From the NCBI GenBank assembly GCA_041392475.1, contig JAWKLZ010000003.1:889501-953500 (forward strand): a stretch of DNA of 64,000 nt, in the 5' to 3' direction. A model generated the notes under the pieces. The model was given only the letters and a program-made list of their open reading frames with translations. It was not told the DNA's origin and ran no database searches. This document shows, piece by piece, positions 44,417 to 52,492 of this stretch (position 1 is the first letter of the stretch; the number at the start of each line of letters is the position of its first letter). Position numbers and translations under genes: made by a program. Source of the DNA: Chitinophagales bacterium (lineage in GTDB: Bacteria > Bacteroidota > Bacteroidia > Chitinophagales > UBA2359).

Positions 44417-47296
44417 ATGAAACGTTTCCTAAAACCGCATTGGATTTTTTGGCTCATTACCCTTCCGCAACTTTTACTCATCACGCTGTATTTTTTTTCC
44501 TATCAAATTATAGGCAGCCTTTTGTCGGCTGAAAATCTGCAATATTGGTATCTTTTTGGTGGAATGTTGCTGACTGCATGTAGCCTAAATACGGTTTATG
44601 CACTCATACAAATGAAACGCAATCAATCAGTTCACGCTTTGTTTGGCTTGTTTCTGTTGGTGATGTATATTCCATATCTCTACTTTTTTGGGTGGTGTTC
44701 GGAAGACATTATTCCCAGAAGTGTGCCGAGATGGATGATGTTTGGTGACGACTTATTGCTCTATGTATTTACTTTTCTAATACCTGCTTTAGCTTATGGA
44801 GTGTTTTTGATTGTCTTAGGTATAACACCTGATAAAAAAGCAGTTCGACCGTGGACTGATTTTTTGATGGCAGTAGCGATACCTGCAATTTGGTATTTAA
44901 TCTTCAATGTGCTGAGTTTTTTGAGGCATCATGGCCCTTCTCGCCAAATCTTTGAGCATTTGTTGGCGGTGATGTTGATTAGTGGAACGGTTGTATTTTT
45001 TGTTTTTTTGATACGAGGAGTCTATATCGTATTTTTGAAAAACTCAATTGTCAATTCCTCTATTCGCTTGTTTTTGAAGGTATTGATAGTCATTATTTTC
45101 CCGTTAATGGGTTTGGCATTGAACAATGGCCTTTGGGGGACTCAGATGTATGTTCAGTTTATCTTTGGTGATTTTAGTCATCCTATGTTTTATATTCTTG
45201 CTTTGGTAAACGGTATCTTGTTGTGTCTGCCCAAGCCACAAAGTCTTAGGAATCAATTATTCTTGTTTACGGCACGCTCTATCACTTTCAGCTATATCGT
45301 TTATTTCTTTTTGGTTTTCTTGCCCTATTTGCCGTTATCCATTCCTGCAATCATTGTAGTCGGAGCAGGTTTTTTGATGCTGACACCTTTATTGGTTTTC
45401 ATCGTACAAGCCCAAACATTAACGATTGATTATCAATTTCTGCAAAAATATTTTAATACTAAGTTGCTTGCCGCACTTTTTGTACTATCGGTATTGAGTT
45501 TGCCGATGCTATTGATAGCCTCTTATCACGATGATCGACAAGAATTACACAAAGCATTGGACTATGTATATGCGCCTGATTTTGAAGAAAAAACTGAAAT
45601 TGATGGAAATATCATTGCCAAAATGATTCTCCATGTTCGGGAAAATAAAGAAAACAATCGTTTTTGGGGACAATCCCACCAGCCCTATTTGACCAATTTT
45701 TACCAATGGTTTGTATTGGACAATCAAACCCTTTCTGACCGAAAACTCAACCTTTTGGAAGGTATTTTTACGGGTGAAGAAACGGCCGTTGCTTCTTCCT
45801 TCAATGATTACCAATTGGAGGAGAGGAATGTAGGAGTATCAATTGATAGTTTGCATACCACTTCAACTTACCACGAAGAAGAAGACTATTGGACTAGTTG
45901 GGTACATTTTGACATCACCAATTGCAGCAATCGACAAGACGAATTTCGGACTTCTTTTGAATTACCGATAGGGGCTTGGGTCAGTGACTATTACCTTGTA
46001 GTGGAGAATGAAAAAAAGTATGGCATTTTAGCAGAAAAAAAAGCGGCGATGTGGGTGTATCAGCAAATTGTGAATACCCGTCGTGATCCAGGTATTTTGT
46101 ATTATTTAAAGGGCAATGAACTGGCATTTAGGGTTTTCCCAATGAATATAGGCGAAACAAGACATACTGGTTTTGAATTGATACACAAAGAACCCATTGT
46201 CTTGAACATTGAAGAAAAGACATTGACTTTGGGGTATTCTGCAATGCAAAATACTTTGAAATCAAAAGTAAAATTGTTTGACGACCAAATTATTTATCTA
46301 CCTGCTGCTGTAAAAGCGGATTTACCCAAAGTGACACGCCGTCCAGTATATCATTTTTTATTAGATTGTTCGGTGGGTAAAGCGGAAAATGTGAGTACAT
46401 ATAGTGAAACAATTCACCAATTTTTGAAGAAAAACGACATCCCTTTTTCAGATGTGCGTCTTTTGCCGACCAATTACCAAACGCAAATATTTGACTATGA
46501 ACCCAACTGGGAGCAAAAACTAAAAAATGTTGATTTTGAAGGTGGTTTTTTTGTAGAACGGGCTATGCAGTCTGTTTTATGGCGACACCATCAAACCCCA
46601 AGCGATACTTATCCGGTTTTTGTACTGGTCACGCCCAATATGAACAAAGCCATTTTTACGGGTAAATTAACTGATTTTCAATTCATGCTTCCTGAATACA
46701 GTCGTTTTGTTTGTCTGCAATTTTCTGAAAATGAAGAAATTGAAGTGAGTGGACATTATTTGTGGGGAAATCCACATTTACCCATCGGCGACTTCAATGA
46801 GTCGCAAATTTCGGAAGTGACGGTATTGGCTTATCCAGATGCAGAAAACCCAGTGTCATACATTGCAGACAATCAAGAAGCAAGTATTGTAGTGAAAAAA
46901 GATGTGGCTAATGTTTTGATTACAAGAGAATTGGATAGAAAAAATTGGGACAATGCTTTGGCTTTGCAGGCACTTCATCAAGATTACATACTGCATACCG
47001 AGAATCAAGATGCAAAGTGGTTGTCTTTGGTACAGCAAAGTTTTCGTACACATATTATGTCACCTTTTACCTCGTTTATGGTAGTAGAAAACGAAGCACA
47101 GGAGGCTGCTTTGATGGAGAAACAACGCCAAGTGCTGAATGCCAAAGCCTCTTTGGATACAATTGAAGAAGATATGAAGCCGATGTCGGAACCTGTTTGG
47201 TGGGTTTTGTTACTCTTTGCAGGCTTGTTGGTCAGTATAAGGCGTTTAAACTTTGGACGAGAGAGAAAAGAAGCAAAAAGCAAGAATTTAATTTAA
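44417..47296 (+). CDS. MSEP-CTERM sorting-signal protein with VIT-like domain
   Basis: The 959-residue product starts with about 10 membrane helices (residues 1-375). A large soluble part follows with a VIT-like domain (about 460-610; the VENEKKYGILAEKKAAMWVYQQ and RVFPMNIGETRHTGF blocks). It ends in a C-terminal signal: MSEPVWW at 923, a hydrophobic helix and a basic tail (RRLNFGRERKEAKSKN). This MSEP motif plus helix plus Arg/Lys tail is what exosortase K recognises, and xrtK sits just upstream. Cutting after the motif would leave the protein anchored only by its N-terminal helices. Its biological role is unknown. Confidence 0.85.
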   Translation: MKRFLKPHWIFWLITLPQLLLITLYFFSYQIIGSLLSAENLQYWYLFGGMLLTACSLNTVYALIQMKRNQSVHALFGLFLLVMYIPYLYFFGWCSEDIIPRSVPRWMMFGDDLLLYVFTFLIPALAYGVFLIVLGITPDKKAVRPWTDFLMAVAIPAIWYLIFNVLSFLRHHGPSRQIFEHLLAVMLISGTVVFFVFLIRGVYIVFLKNSIVNSSIRLFLKVLIVIIFPLMGLALNNGLWGTQMYVQFIFGDFSHPMFYILALVNGILLCLPKPQSLRNQLFLFTARSITFSYIVYFFLVFLPYLPLSIPAIIVVGAGFLMLTPLLVFIVQAQTLTIDYQFLQKYFNTKLLAALFVLSVLSLPMLLIASYHDDRQELHKALDYVYAPDFEEKTEIDGNIIAKMILHVRENKENNRFWGQSHQPYLTNFYQWFVLDNQTLSDRKLNLLEGIFTGEETAVASSFNDYQLEERNVGVSIDSLHTTSTYHEEEDYWTSWVHFDITNCSNRQDEFRTSFELPIGAWVSDYYLVVENEKKYGILAEKKAAMWVYQQIVNTRRDPGILYYLKGNELAFRVFPMNIGETRHTGFELIHKEPIVLNIEEKTLTLGYSAMQNTLKSKVKLFDDQIIYLPAAVKADLPKVTRRPVYHFLLDCSVGKAENVSTYSETIHQFLKKNDIPFSDVRLLPTNYQTQIFDYEPNWEQKLKNVDFEGGFFVERAMQSVLWRHHQTPSDTYPVFVLVTPNMNKAIFTGKLTDFQFMLPEYSRFVCLQFSENEEIEVSGHYLWGNPHLPIGDFNESQISEVTVLAYPDAENPVSYIADNQEASIVVKKDVANVLITRELDRKNWDNALALQALHQDYILHTENQDAKWLSLVQQSFRTHIMSPFTSFMVVENEAQEAALMEKQRQVLNAKASLDTIEEDMKPMSEPVWWVLLLFAGLLVSIRRLNFGRERKEAKSKNLI

Positions 47297-47358
47297 TGAT
47301 AACCAATTACTTGTGCTTTATCTATTTCTGAATTAAGGTTGTGATTATCAATTCTTTA

Positions 47359-47394
47359 CATCTCACTTCTTACTTCCTTCGTCCAAAGTCCAAA
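47359..47394 (-). repeat. 36-bp dispersed repeat, inverted relative to 56815-56850
   Basis: Read on the reverse strand, this matches 56815-56850 at 33 of 36 bases (TTTGGACTTTGGACGAAGG start). Here the rest of the element seen at 56816-56950 is decayed or absent. It lies in the 135-base gap between the MSEP-CTERM and glucosaminidase genes. Confidence 0.8.
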
Positions 47395-47431
47395 AGGCGA
47401 TTGTATCAATGAAAATTAAAATCGAAATTAA

Positions 47432-48094
47432 ATGAAAAATCTACCTATATGTTTAACGCTGCTACTCCTTTTTTCTTTTTTTTGTTTTTCTTTTACCCTT
47501 CGCAAGGTAGAGGTATTTAGCCCCACAGTTCCACTAAAGGCTGTATTGTATGTTCAAAAGTATCAGTTGGTTGCAGTGGAAGAAATGCACCGAATGGGGA
47601 TTCCTGCAAGTATCAAACTGGCGCAAGGAATGTTGGAATCGAACTATGGCGAAAGTAAATTGGCGCAAAAAGCCTATAATCATTTTGGACTGAAATGTAA
47701 GGAGGATTGGACAGGCGCAAGCATGGAATACACAGATGATGAAACAAATGAATGTTTCCGTGCGTATTACAGTGATTTTGAATCTTTTCACGACCATTCC
47801 AATTTTTTGCGTTACCATTATCGAGCTTTTTACGACGATCTTTTCGATTCTAAATCAAAAGATTATGCAGTATGGGCAAAAGGACTGGAAAAAGGGGGGT
47901 ACGCTAATAACCCAAATTATGCGAATTCTTTGATCAACATTGTGGAACGGTATGAATTGCAGCGATTGGATAAATTGACTGTAAATGAAGCGATTAACTA
48001 CAATCATGTCTTTCCATTGAAAATAGAAAGGGATAGTTTGCTGCTTTTTGATTGGCTGAAAGGAAGTTCGAGTGAAACGATTTCACAGGAATAA
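47432..48094 (+). CDS. Glucosaminidase-domain peptidoglycan hydrolase, exported
   Basis: The 220-residue product has an N-terminal signal or anchor helix. The core is a glucosaminidase (FlgJ/GH73-like) domain: GIPASIKLAQGMLESNYGESKLA with the catalytic Glu, NHFGLKCKEDW, FRAYYSDFESFHDHSNFL, and YANNPNYANSLINIVERYEL. It cuts the glycan strand of peptidoglycan. No LysM domain is visible. It is probably transcribed on its own. Confidence 0.9.
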   Translation: MKNLPICLTLLLLFSFFCFSFTLRKVEVFSPTVPLKAVLYVQKYQLVAVEEMHRMGIPASIKLAQGMLESNYGESKLAQKAYNHFGLKCKEDWTGASMEYTDDETNECFRAYYSDFESFHDHSNFLRYHYRAFYDDLFDSKSKDYAVWAKGLEKGGYANNPNYANSLINIVERYELQRLDKLTVNEAINYNHVFPLKIERDSLLLFDWLKGSSSETISQE

Positions 48095-48292
48095 ATGAGC
48101 TTAATAGGCGTGGTTCTTATTCATCGGATTTTTGGAGGCGTTCCAGAGGTGTTACAATTATTTTTTATACTTGCGCTTGTTTTCAACGATAGCTTATTCA
48201 GCATCCTGATTTTCAAATATTCCATATCTTTAAGCATAAACTTCAAAAGTCACCACTAAAATCTTGATGAACCTAAAAATCAATCAACAGCC

Positions 48293-49177
48293 ATGTCCAA
48301 TATCTACGTTTTGCAGCTTCAAGAGCATTTTGCCCCTCATACAAATCCTTATAACGCACCTGCAATGTCGAAGTATATGCGGAATTTGTTTCCCTATTTA
48401 GGCATCAAATCACCACAACGCAATGCGTTATTTCGCTCATTTATTGCTACAAATGGGCTACCCGAATACAGTCAATTGGCGGAAATAGTAAAAGAACTAT
48501 GGGAATTACCTGAGCGTGAATTTCAATACATTGCCATTGATTTGGTTGGGAAATGGGTCAAAAAACTGCAAGTTGAAGATATTAGACTTGTACGGATTTG
48601 ATTATGATAGAGTTATGTGAAAAGTGATTTGTTGTGTGCAATTATTTTCCTCTTGAAAAACATTTGTTATAATCAAAATATAGGACTCTTTTTCAAAACA
48701 TTTGTTTATGAGTGTTTTAAGCATAAAATAATAAATCATTAAATATTTTCAATAATTTATTATTCACTGATTATCGAGCCGAACAAGTCTATTGAACTGT
48801 TGGAGTTTATGATTGTCCATAAATCTTGGTGGGATAGTGTGGATACAACTGCAAAATGGGTGGGTGTGTTCTTCAAAAAATATCCAACAATGACCAAACC
48901 CGTCACAAAACGCTGGATAACATCGGATAATATGTGGCTGCAAAGAATGGCAATCATTTTTCAGCTGGCGTATAAAAAAGATACCGATGTTGATCTATTG
49001 TTTGAATATGTGTTGCGAAAATCGGATTCAAAGGAGTTTTTCATTCAAAAAGCGATTGGCTGGGCTTTGCGGCAATATGCGAAAACGGATGCAAATGCTG
49101 TATGGAGATTTGTAGATGTAACCGATTTAGCACCTTTGAGTAGGAGGGAGGCTTTGAAGCATTTTTCGAAAAAGTAG
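48293..49177 (+). pseudogene. AlkD-like DNA alkylation repair gene split by a 207-bp element
   Basis: Two in-frame parts, 48293-48583 and 48794-49177, are the N- and C-terminal halves of a HEAT-repeat DNA glycosylase: LFRSFIATNGLPEY, REFQYIAIDLVGKWVKKL in the first; IVHKSWWDSVDTTAKWVG, WLQRMAIIFQLAYKK, FFIQKAIGWALRQYAKT and LSRREALKHF in the second. They are separated by an inserted element that adds a stop at 48599-48601. Taking out the element and one copy of the 3-base duplication joins VEDI to ELLEF and gives an intact 224-residue protein. As it stands only an N-terminal fragment would be made. Confidence 0.88.
48584..48790. mobile_element. Small inverted-repeat (MITE-like) element inside the alkD-like gene
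   Basis: The 207-base insert begins AGACTTGTACGG and ends CCGAACAAGTCT, a 12-base terminal inverted repeat with one mismatch. It is flanked by a direct ATT duplication (48581-48583 and 48791-48793). It is AT-rich, has an internal hairpin (AATAATAAAT/ATTTATTATT) and codes for nothing, as expected of a non-autonomous element moved by a transposase in trans. Confidence 0.8.
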
Positions 49178-49287
49178 AAAAAAACATAAAATTGTCATTA
49201 TAACGTAAAATTAAATAAACATGATCGTTTTCTCTGTGTTTCAATCGTTTGTTTGATATATCTGGCTTAATTTTTGTTGTGTAAATA

Positions 49288-49407
49288 GTCAAGTGTGGTT
49301 TCCAACTGGCTAAATTTGACATCTTTCCCTAACATTTTTTGACGTAGTACCGTACAATCAACTGCAAGCACGTTAAAATATAAAGAACAAATTAAAGCCC
49401 CAAAATC
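49288..49407 (+). promoter_or_regulatory. Conserved upstream block of peptide module 1
   Basis: About 115 bases here are strongly similar to 50536-50655 before the paralogous gene (shared TAAATTTGACATCTTT, CTAACATTTTTTG, and AAAGAACAAATTAAAGCCCC). Conservation of the whole block, outside coding sequence, suggests shared promoter and leader function; the exact promoter boxes are not certain. Confidence 0.6.
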
Positions 49408-49647
49408 ATGAAACATTTCATCATCACTATCACACTATTTTTTGCCAGCATCACTCTATTCGCTCAAAATGGAAACAACACAACTACTAATTTAGACGAG
49501 CAAACAAAGCAAGAGACTACAACAAAAACTGCTGCTCAAGAGGAAGTAAAACCAGCGGTAGAAAAAGAAGAAATGAGCATTTTTGACAACAACATTCTGG
49601 CTCCAGAGTTGATTGCTAACGCAGATAAAAACAAAAAAGATAAATAA
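49408..49647 (+). CDS. Small exported charged peptide, copy 1
   Basis: The 79-residue product has a clean signal peptide (MKHFIITITLFFASITLFAQ). The mature 59 residues are charged and disordered-looking, with a Thr-rich front and a conserved C-terminal half (VKPAVEKEEMSIFDNNIL then DKNKKDK). It is paralogous to the 81-residue gene at 50656-50901; the signal peptide and the C-terminal 40 residues are most alike. No family is recognised. A 79-bp higher-order repeat array follows 2 bases after the stop and a terminator closes the unit, so the repeats are in the mRNA 3' untranslated region. Confidence 0.8.
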   Translation: MKHFIITITLFFASITLFAQNGNNTTTNLDEQTKQETTTKTAAQEEVKPAVEKEEMSIFDNNILAPELIANADKNKKDK

Positions 49648-49649
49648 AT

Positions 49650-50122
49650 TTCACCCAGATTTCAAATACAATAAAATTCATCCCATTTTCAGATACAAAA
49701 CTAATCCTGAGTTCAAATACAGAAAGCGTTCACCCAGATTTCAAATACAATAAAATTCATCCCATTTTCAGATACAAAACTAATCCTGAGTTCAAATACA
49801 GAAAGCGTTCACCCAGATTTCAAATACAATAGAATTCATCCCATTTTCAGATACAAAACTAATCCTGAGTTCAAATACAGAAAGCGTTCACCCAGATTTC
49901 AAATACAATAGAATTCATCCCATTTTTAGATACAAAACTAATCCTGAGTTCAAATACAGAAAGCGTTCACCCAGATTTCAAATACAATAGAATTCATCCC
50001 ATTTTTAGATACAAAACTAATCCTGAGTTCAAATACAGTACAATAGAATTCATCCCATTTTTAGATACAAAACTAATCCTGAGTTCAAATACAGAAAGCG
50101 TTCACCCAGATTTCAAATACAA
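49650..50122 (+). repeat. Higher-order tandem array 1 (79-bp units of three related monomers)
   Basis: Units start at 49650, 49729, 49808, 49887 and 49966, an exact 79-base period, then a shortened unit from about 50038 and a last partial one at 50101. Each unit has three diverged monomers of about 24-28 bases, sharing a core of TTTC/TTCA then ARATACA. The array lies between the peptide stop and the terminator at 50127. Confidence 0.95.
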
Positions 50123-50126
50123 ACCT

Positions 50127-50168
50127 AAGCCGTATCAACAGTCTAATGTCTGATAGGGCTTTTTTTTT
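50127..50168 (+). terminator. Terminator of peptide module 1
   Basis: AAGCC.TATCA pairs with TGATA.GGCTT, followed by nine T. The same core sequence recurs at 51164-51203 after module 2. Confidence 0.85.
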
Positions 50169-50535
50169 AAGTAGAAGGTAGGTATTCATGATCATGACGG
50201 TAACAAAGTTTTTGCACAATGAAACATAAGCATTTAAGAACGCCGGCTAAATAAATTTTCCCTATAGACTTCCAAATTTATTCTCAATAGCGAATTATTC
50301 TTGATATCAAGTTCTTTTCAAAGTACACTGAGTTTGTCAAAGAACCGCTTATTTTATCTTATTCTACAGATTGAAAAATCTACTTTTGAAACATACCTTG
50401 ATTTAAAAAAAAGCAGAATTTGAAGGGAAATCATTAAAAATGTCATTTAAATGTAAAAATAAAATTTTTAAACCTTTTGTTTTGTTGTTCAGTCAATTAC
50501 TTCAAAAAAATGGCTTGATTCTTGATGATAGTATA
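50169..50535. other. Intergenic spacer between the two peptide modules
   Basis: This 367-base stretch is AT-rich and holds no gene, repeat or clear signal. It separates the terminator of module 1 from the conserved upstream block of module 2. Confidence 0.6.
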
Positions 50536-50655
50536 GTCAAGAATGACTATCAACGGACTAAATTTGACATCTTTTCCTAACATTTTTTGGTGCAGCACCG
50601 TATACTCAAATGCAAGCACATTAAAAATATAAAGAACAAATTAAAGCCCCAAGCC

Positions 50656-50901
50656 ATGAGACATTTCATCATTACTATCACAATGATTTTTGCCAGTATC
50701 ACCCTATTCGCTCAAAACGGAAACGATTTAGTGGCATCTAACAATGCAGACGAACAAAAAAAAGAGCAGACAACGGTTGAAGTCGCAGCTCAAAAAGAAG
50801 TGAAACCAGCAGTAGAAAAAGAGGAACTGAGCATTTTTGACAACAACATTTTAAGTCCAGAAGCGATTGCAAATGTGGATAAAAACAAAAAAGATAAATA
50901 A
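50656..50901 (+). CDS. Small exported charged peptide, copy 2
   Basis: The ATG at 50656 starts a signal peptide (MRHFIITITMIFASITLFAQ) that matches copy 1; the longer open frame upstream overlaps the conserved leader and is not preferred. The 81-residue product shares VKPAVEKEELSIFDNNIL and ends DKNKKDK like copy 1, while the middle is diverged. Selection has therefore kept the ends. It is followed after 2 bases by a related repeat array with a 52-bp unit and by the same terminator. Confidence 0.8.
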   Translation: MRHFIITITMIFASITLFAQNGNDLVASNNADEQKKEQTTVEVAAQKEVKPAVEKEELSIFDNNILSPEAIANVDKNKKDK

Positions 50902-50903
50902 AT

Positions 50904-51156
50904 TTCACCCAGATTTCAGATACAAAACTAATCCTGAGTTCAAATACAGAAAGCGTTCACCCAGATTTCAGATACAAAACTAATCCTGAGTTCAAATACA
51001 GAAAGCGTTCACCCAGATTTCAGATACAAAACTAATCCTGAGTTCAAATACAGAAAGCGTTCACCCAGATTTCAGATACAATAGAATTCATCCCATTTTA
51101 GATACAGAGATTAATCCTGAATTTCAAGTACAAAGCGTTGCCCATTTTAAATACAA
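50904..51156 (+). repeat. Higher-order tandem array 2 (52-bp units)
   Basis: Units start at 50904, 50956, 51008 and 51060 with an exact 52-base period; the last is longer and degenerate. Each 52-bp unit equals the 79-bp unit of array 1 with one 27-base monomer removed by a join inside the shared core. It sits between the copy 2 stop and its terminator. Confidence 0.94.
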
Positions 51157-51163
51157 ACAAACC

Positions 51164-51205
51164 AAAGCCGTATCAACAGTCTAATGTCTGATAGGGCTTT
51201 TTGGT
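51164..51205 (+). terminator. Terminator of peptide module 2
   Basis: AAAGCC.TATCA and TGATA.GGCTTT pair, followed by T. The core is identical to that at 50127-50161. Confidence 0.85.
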
Positions 51206-51292
51206 TTTTATGAAATTACAGAAGCTTTTTACAAAAAAAAAGGCGGTAATGCTTCTAAACATTACCACCTTTCGGATTATTGTATTGCAGCA

Positions 51293-52420
51293 TCAATGCA
51301 CTGTTCTGAACGACTTATCCCAACGAATCCACTCCGACCAAGTGCCATTTGATTCAGTAGAAAGCCACACGAAAACAGGCTTACCGACAATGTGATCCTC
51401 AGGCACAAAACCCCAATAGCGAGAGTCCAAAGAATGATGGCGGTTGTCACCCATCATAAAATAATAATTCATCTTAAACTCATAATCCTCTATTGGACTG
51501 CCATTCATATACGCCTGACCATTCTCAAATTTGTAAGACGGATTGTTTTCATACACCTTAATCGCCTTATCATAGAGTGTATGATTTTCAGGGGTAATTT
51601 TCACCTTCCCGCCTGCTTTAGGGAGATAAATCGGACCATAATTGTCACGATTCCAGTTTTTGGTCGTGTCATTGCCAAATATTCGTCCTTCAATAATTCG
51701 ACCTTTAGGGTGAATTATTTTTTCGATATCTACCACAATCTTCATTTTCTTCAATTCCTCAGCAGCTTTATCAGTGAGGTGCATCGCATAAATGCCCGAA
51801 TTACTACCGTCTGACTGTATCTCTCTGATGCCCAATTCTTTTTTGACCCTTTTGCTCAATCCTGCTGGACTGTCCAACACCACTCGATACATAAACTGTG
51901 ACCTTTCAGGACGCTCCAACAAACTACCGTTGATATAGACCTCCCCATCCACAATCTTCAAGGAATCGCCTGCAATCGCCACGCAGCGTTTTACATAATT
52001 TGTACGCTTATCCACAGGATGATCTTGTGAGCCACCAGGATCGTCACCTGGATAGTTAAACACTACGATATTGTTGTTGGTCAGTGTAGAAATGCCTGGC
52101 AAACGGTAGTAAGGAAGACTTACCGCTTCAGTATAGGATTGCATCCCAAAAATAGAATTGTGAACATAAGGTAGTGCCACAGGAGTCATCGGCACACGAG
52201 GGCCATAATGAATCTTGCTCACAAACAATTTATCTCCTACGAGCATTTCCGATTCCATCGAAGAAGTAGGAATGGCGTAAGATTGAAGTAAAAAAATGTT
52301 GATAAGCGGCACAATCACCAAAGCAATAATCAACAATTCAATGATTTCCCGTTTGGTTGATTTCGGTTTTCTCACTTTGGCATCCTCCGCAGAGGTATTT
52401 CCATTGGTTTGTTCAGTCAT
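51293..52420 (-). CDS. lepB: Signal peptidase I
   Basis: The 375-residue product has one membrane helix (about 25-45) and the catalytic dyad: Ser54 in IPTSSMESEM and Lys144 in NYVKRCVAIAGD. The late MMGDNRHHSLDSRYWGFVP block is the conserved box E. A long insertion between boxes D and E is typical for the Bacteroidota enzyme. It removes signal peptides from exported proteins, including the many exported proteins of this window. Confidence 0.95.
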   Translation of the reverse strand: MTEQTNGNTSAEDAKVRKPKSTKREIIELLIIALVIVPLINIFLLQSYAIPTSSMESEMLVGDKLFVSKIHYGPRVPMTPVALPYVHNSIFGMQSYTEAVSLPYYRLPGISTLTNNNIVVFNYPGDDPGGSQDHPVDKRTNYVKRCVAIAGDSLKIVDGEVYINGSLLERPERSQFMYRVVLDSPAGLSKRVKKELGIREIQSDGSNSGIYAMHLTDKAAEELKKMKIVVDIEKIIHPKGRIIEGRIFGNDTTKNWNRDNYGPIYLPKAGGKVKITPENHTLYDKAIKVYENNPSYKFENGQAYMNGSPIEDYEFKMNYYFMMGDNRHHSLDSRYWGFVPEDHIVGKPVFVWLSTESNGTWSEWIRWDKSFRTVH

Positions 52421-52451
52421 TTGTTGGAATATATGTTTTGTTTAGGAACTT

Positions 52452-52479
52452 CAAAATTACGTAAAATGTTCCTATCAAA
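52452..52479 (-). promoter_or_regulatory. Candidate lepB promoter
   Basis: On the reverse strand TTTG (52479-52476), a 16-base spacer and TAATTTTG (52459-52452) resemble the consensus, though the spacer is shorter than usual. It lies about 32 bases before the lepB ATG. Confidence 0.4.
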
Positions 52480-52492
52480 CTGTTAAAAAGCG

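Noticed and set aside
49650..50122. Array 1 considered as a coding repeat gene
   Set aside because: The 79-base period shifts the frame at each unit and stops appear in every frame within a few units.
49650..51156. Tandem arrays considered as CRISPR
   Set aside because: Units repeat end to end with no variable spacers and unit lengths of 79 and 52 bases; no cas genes are nearby.
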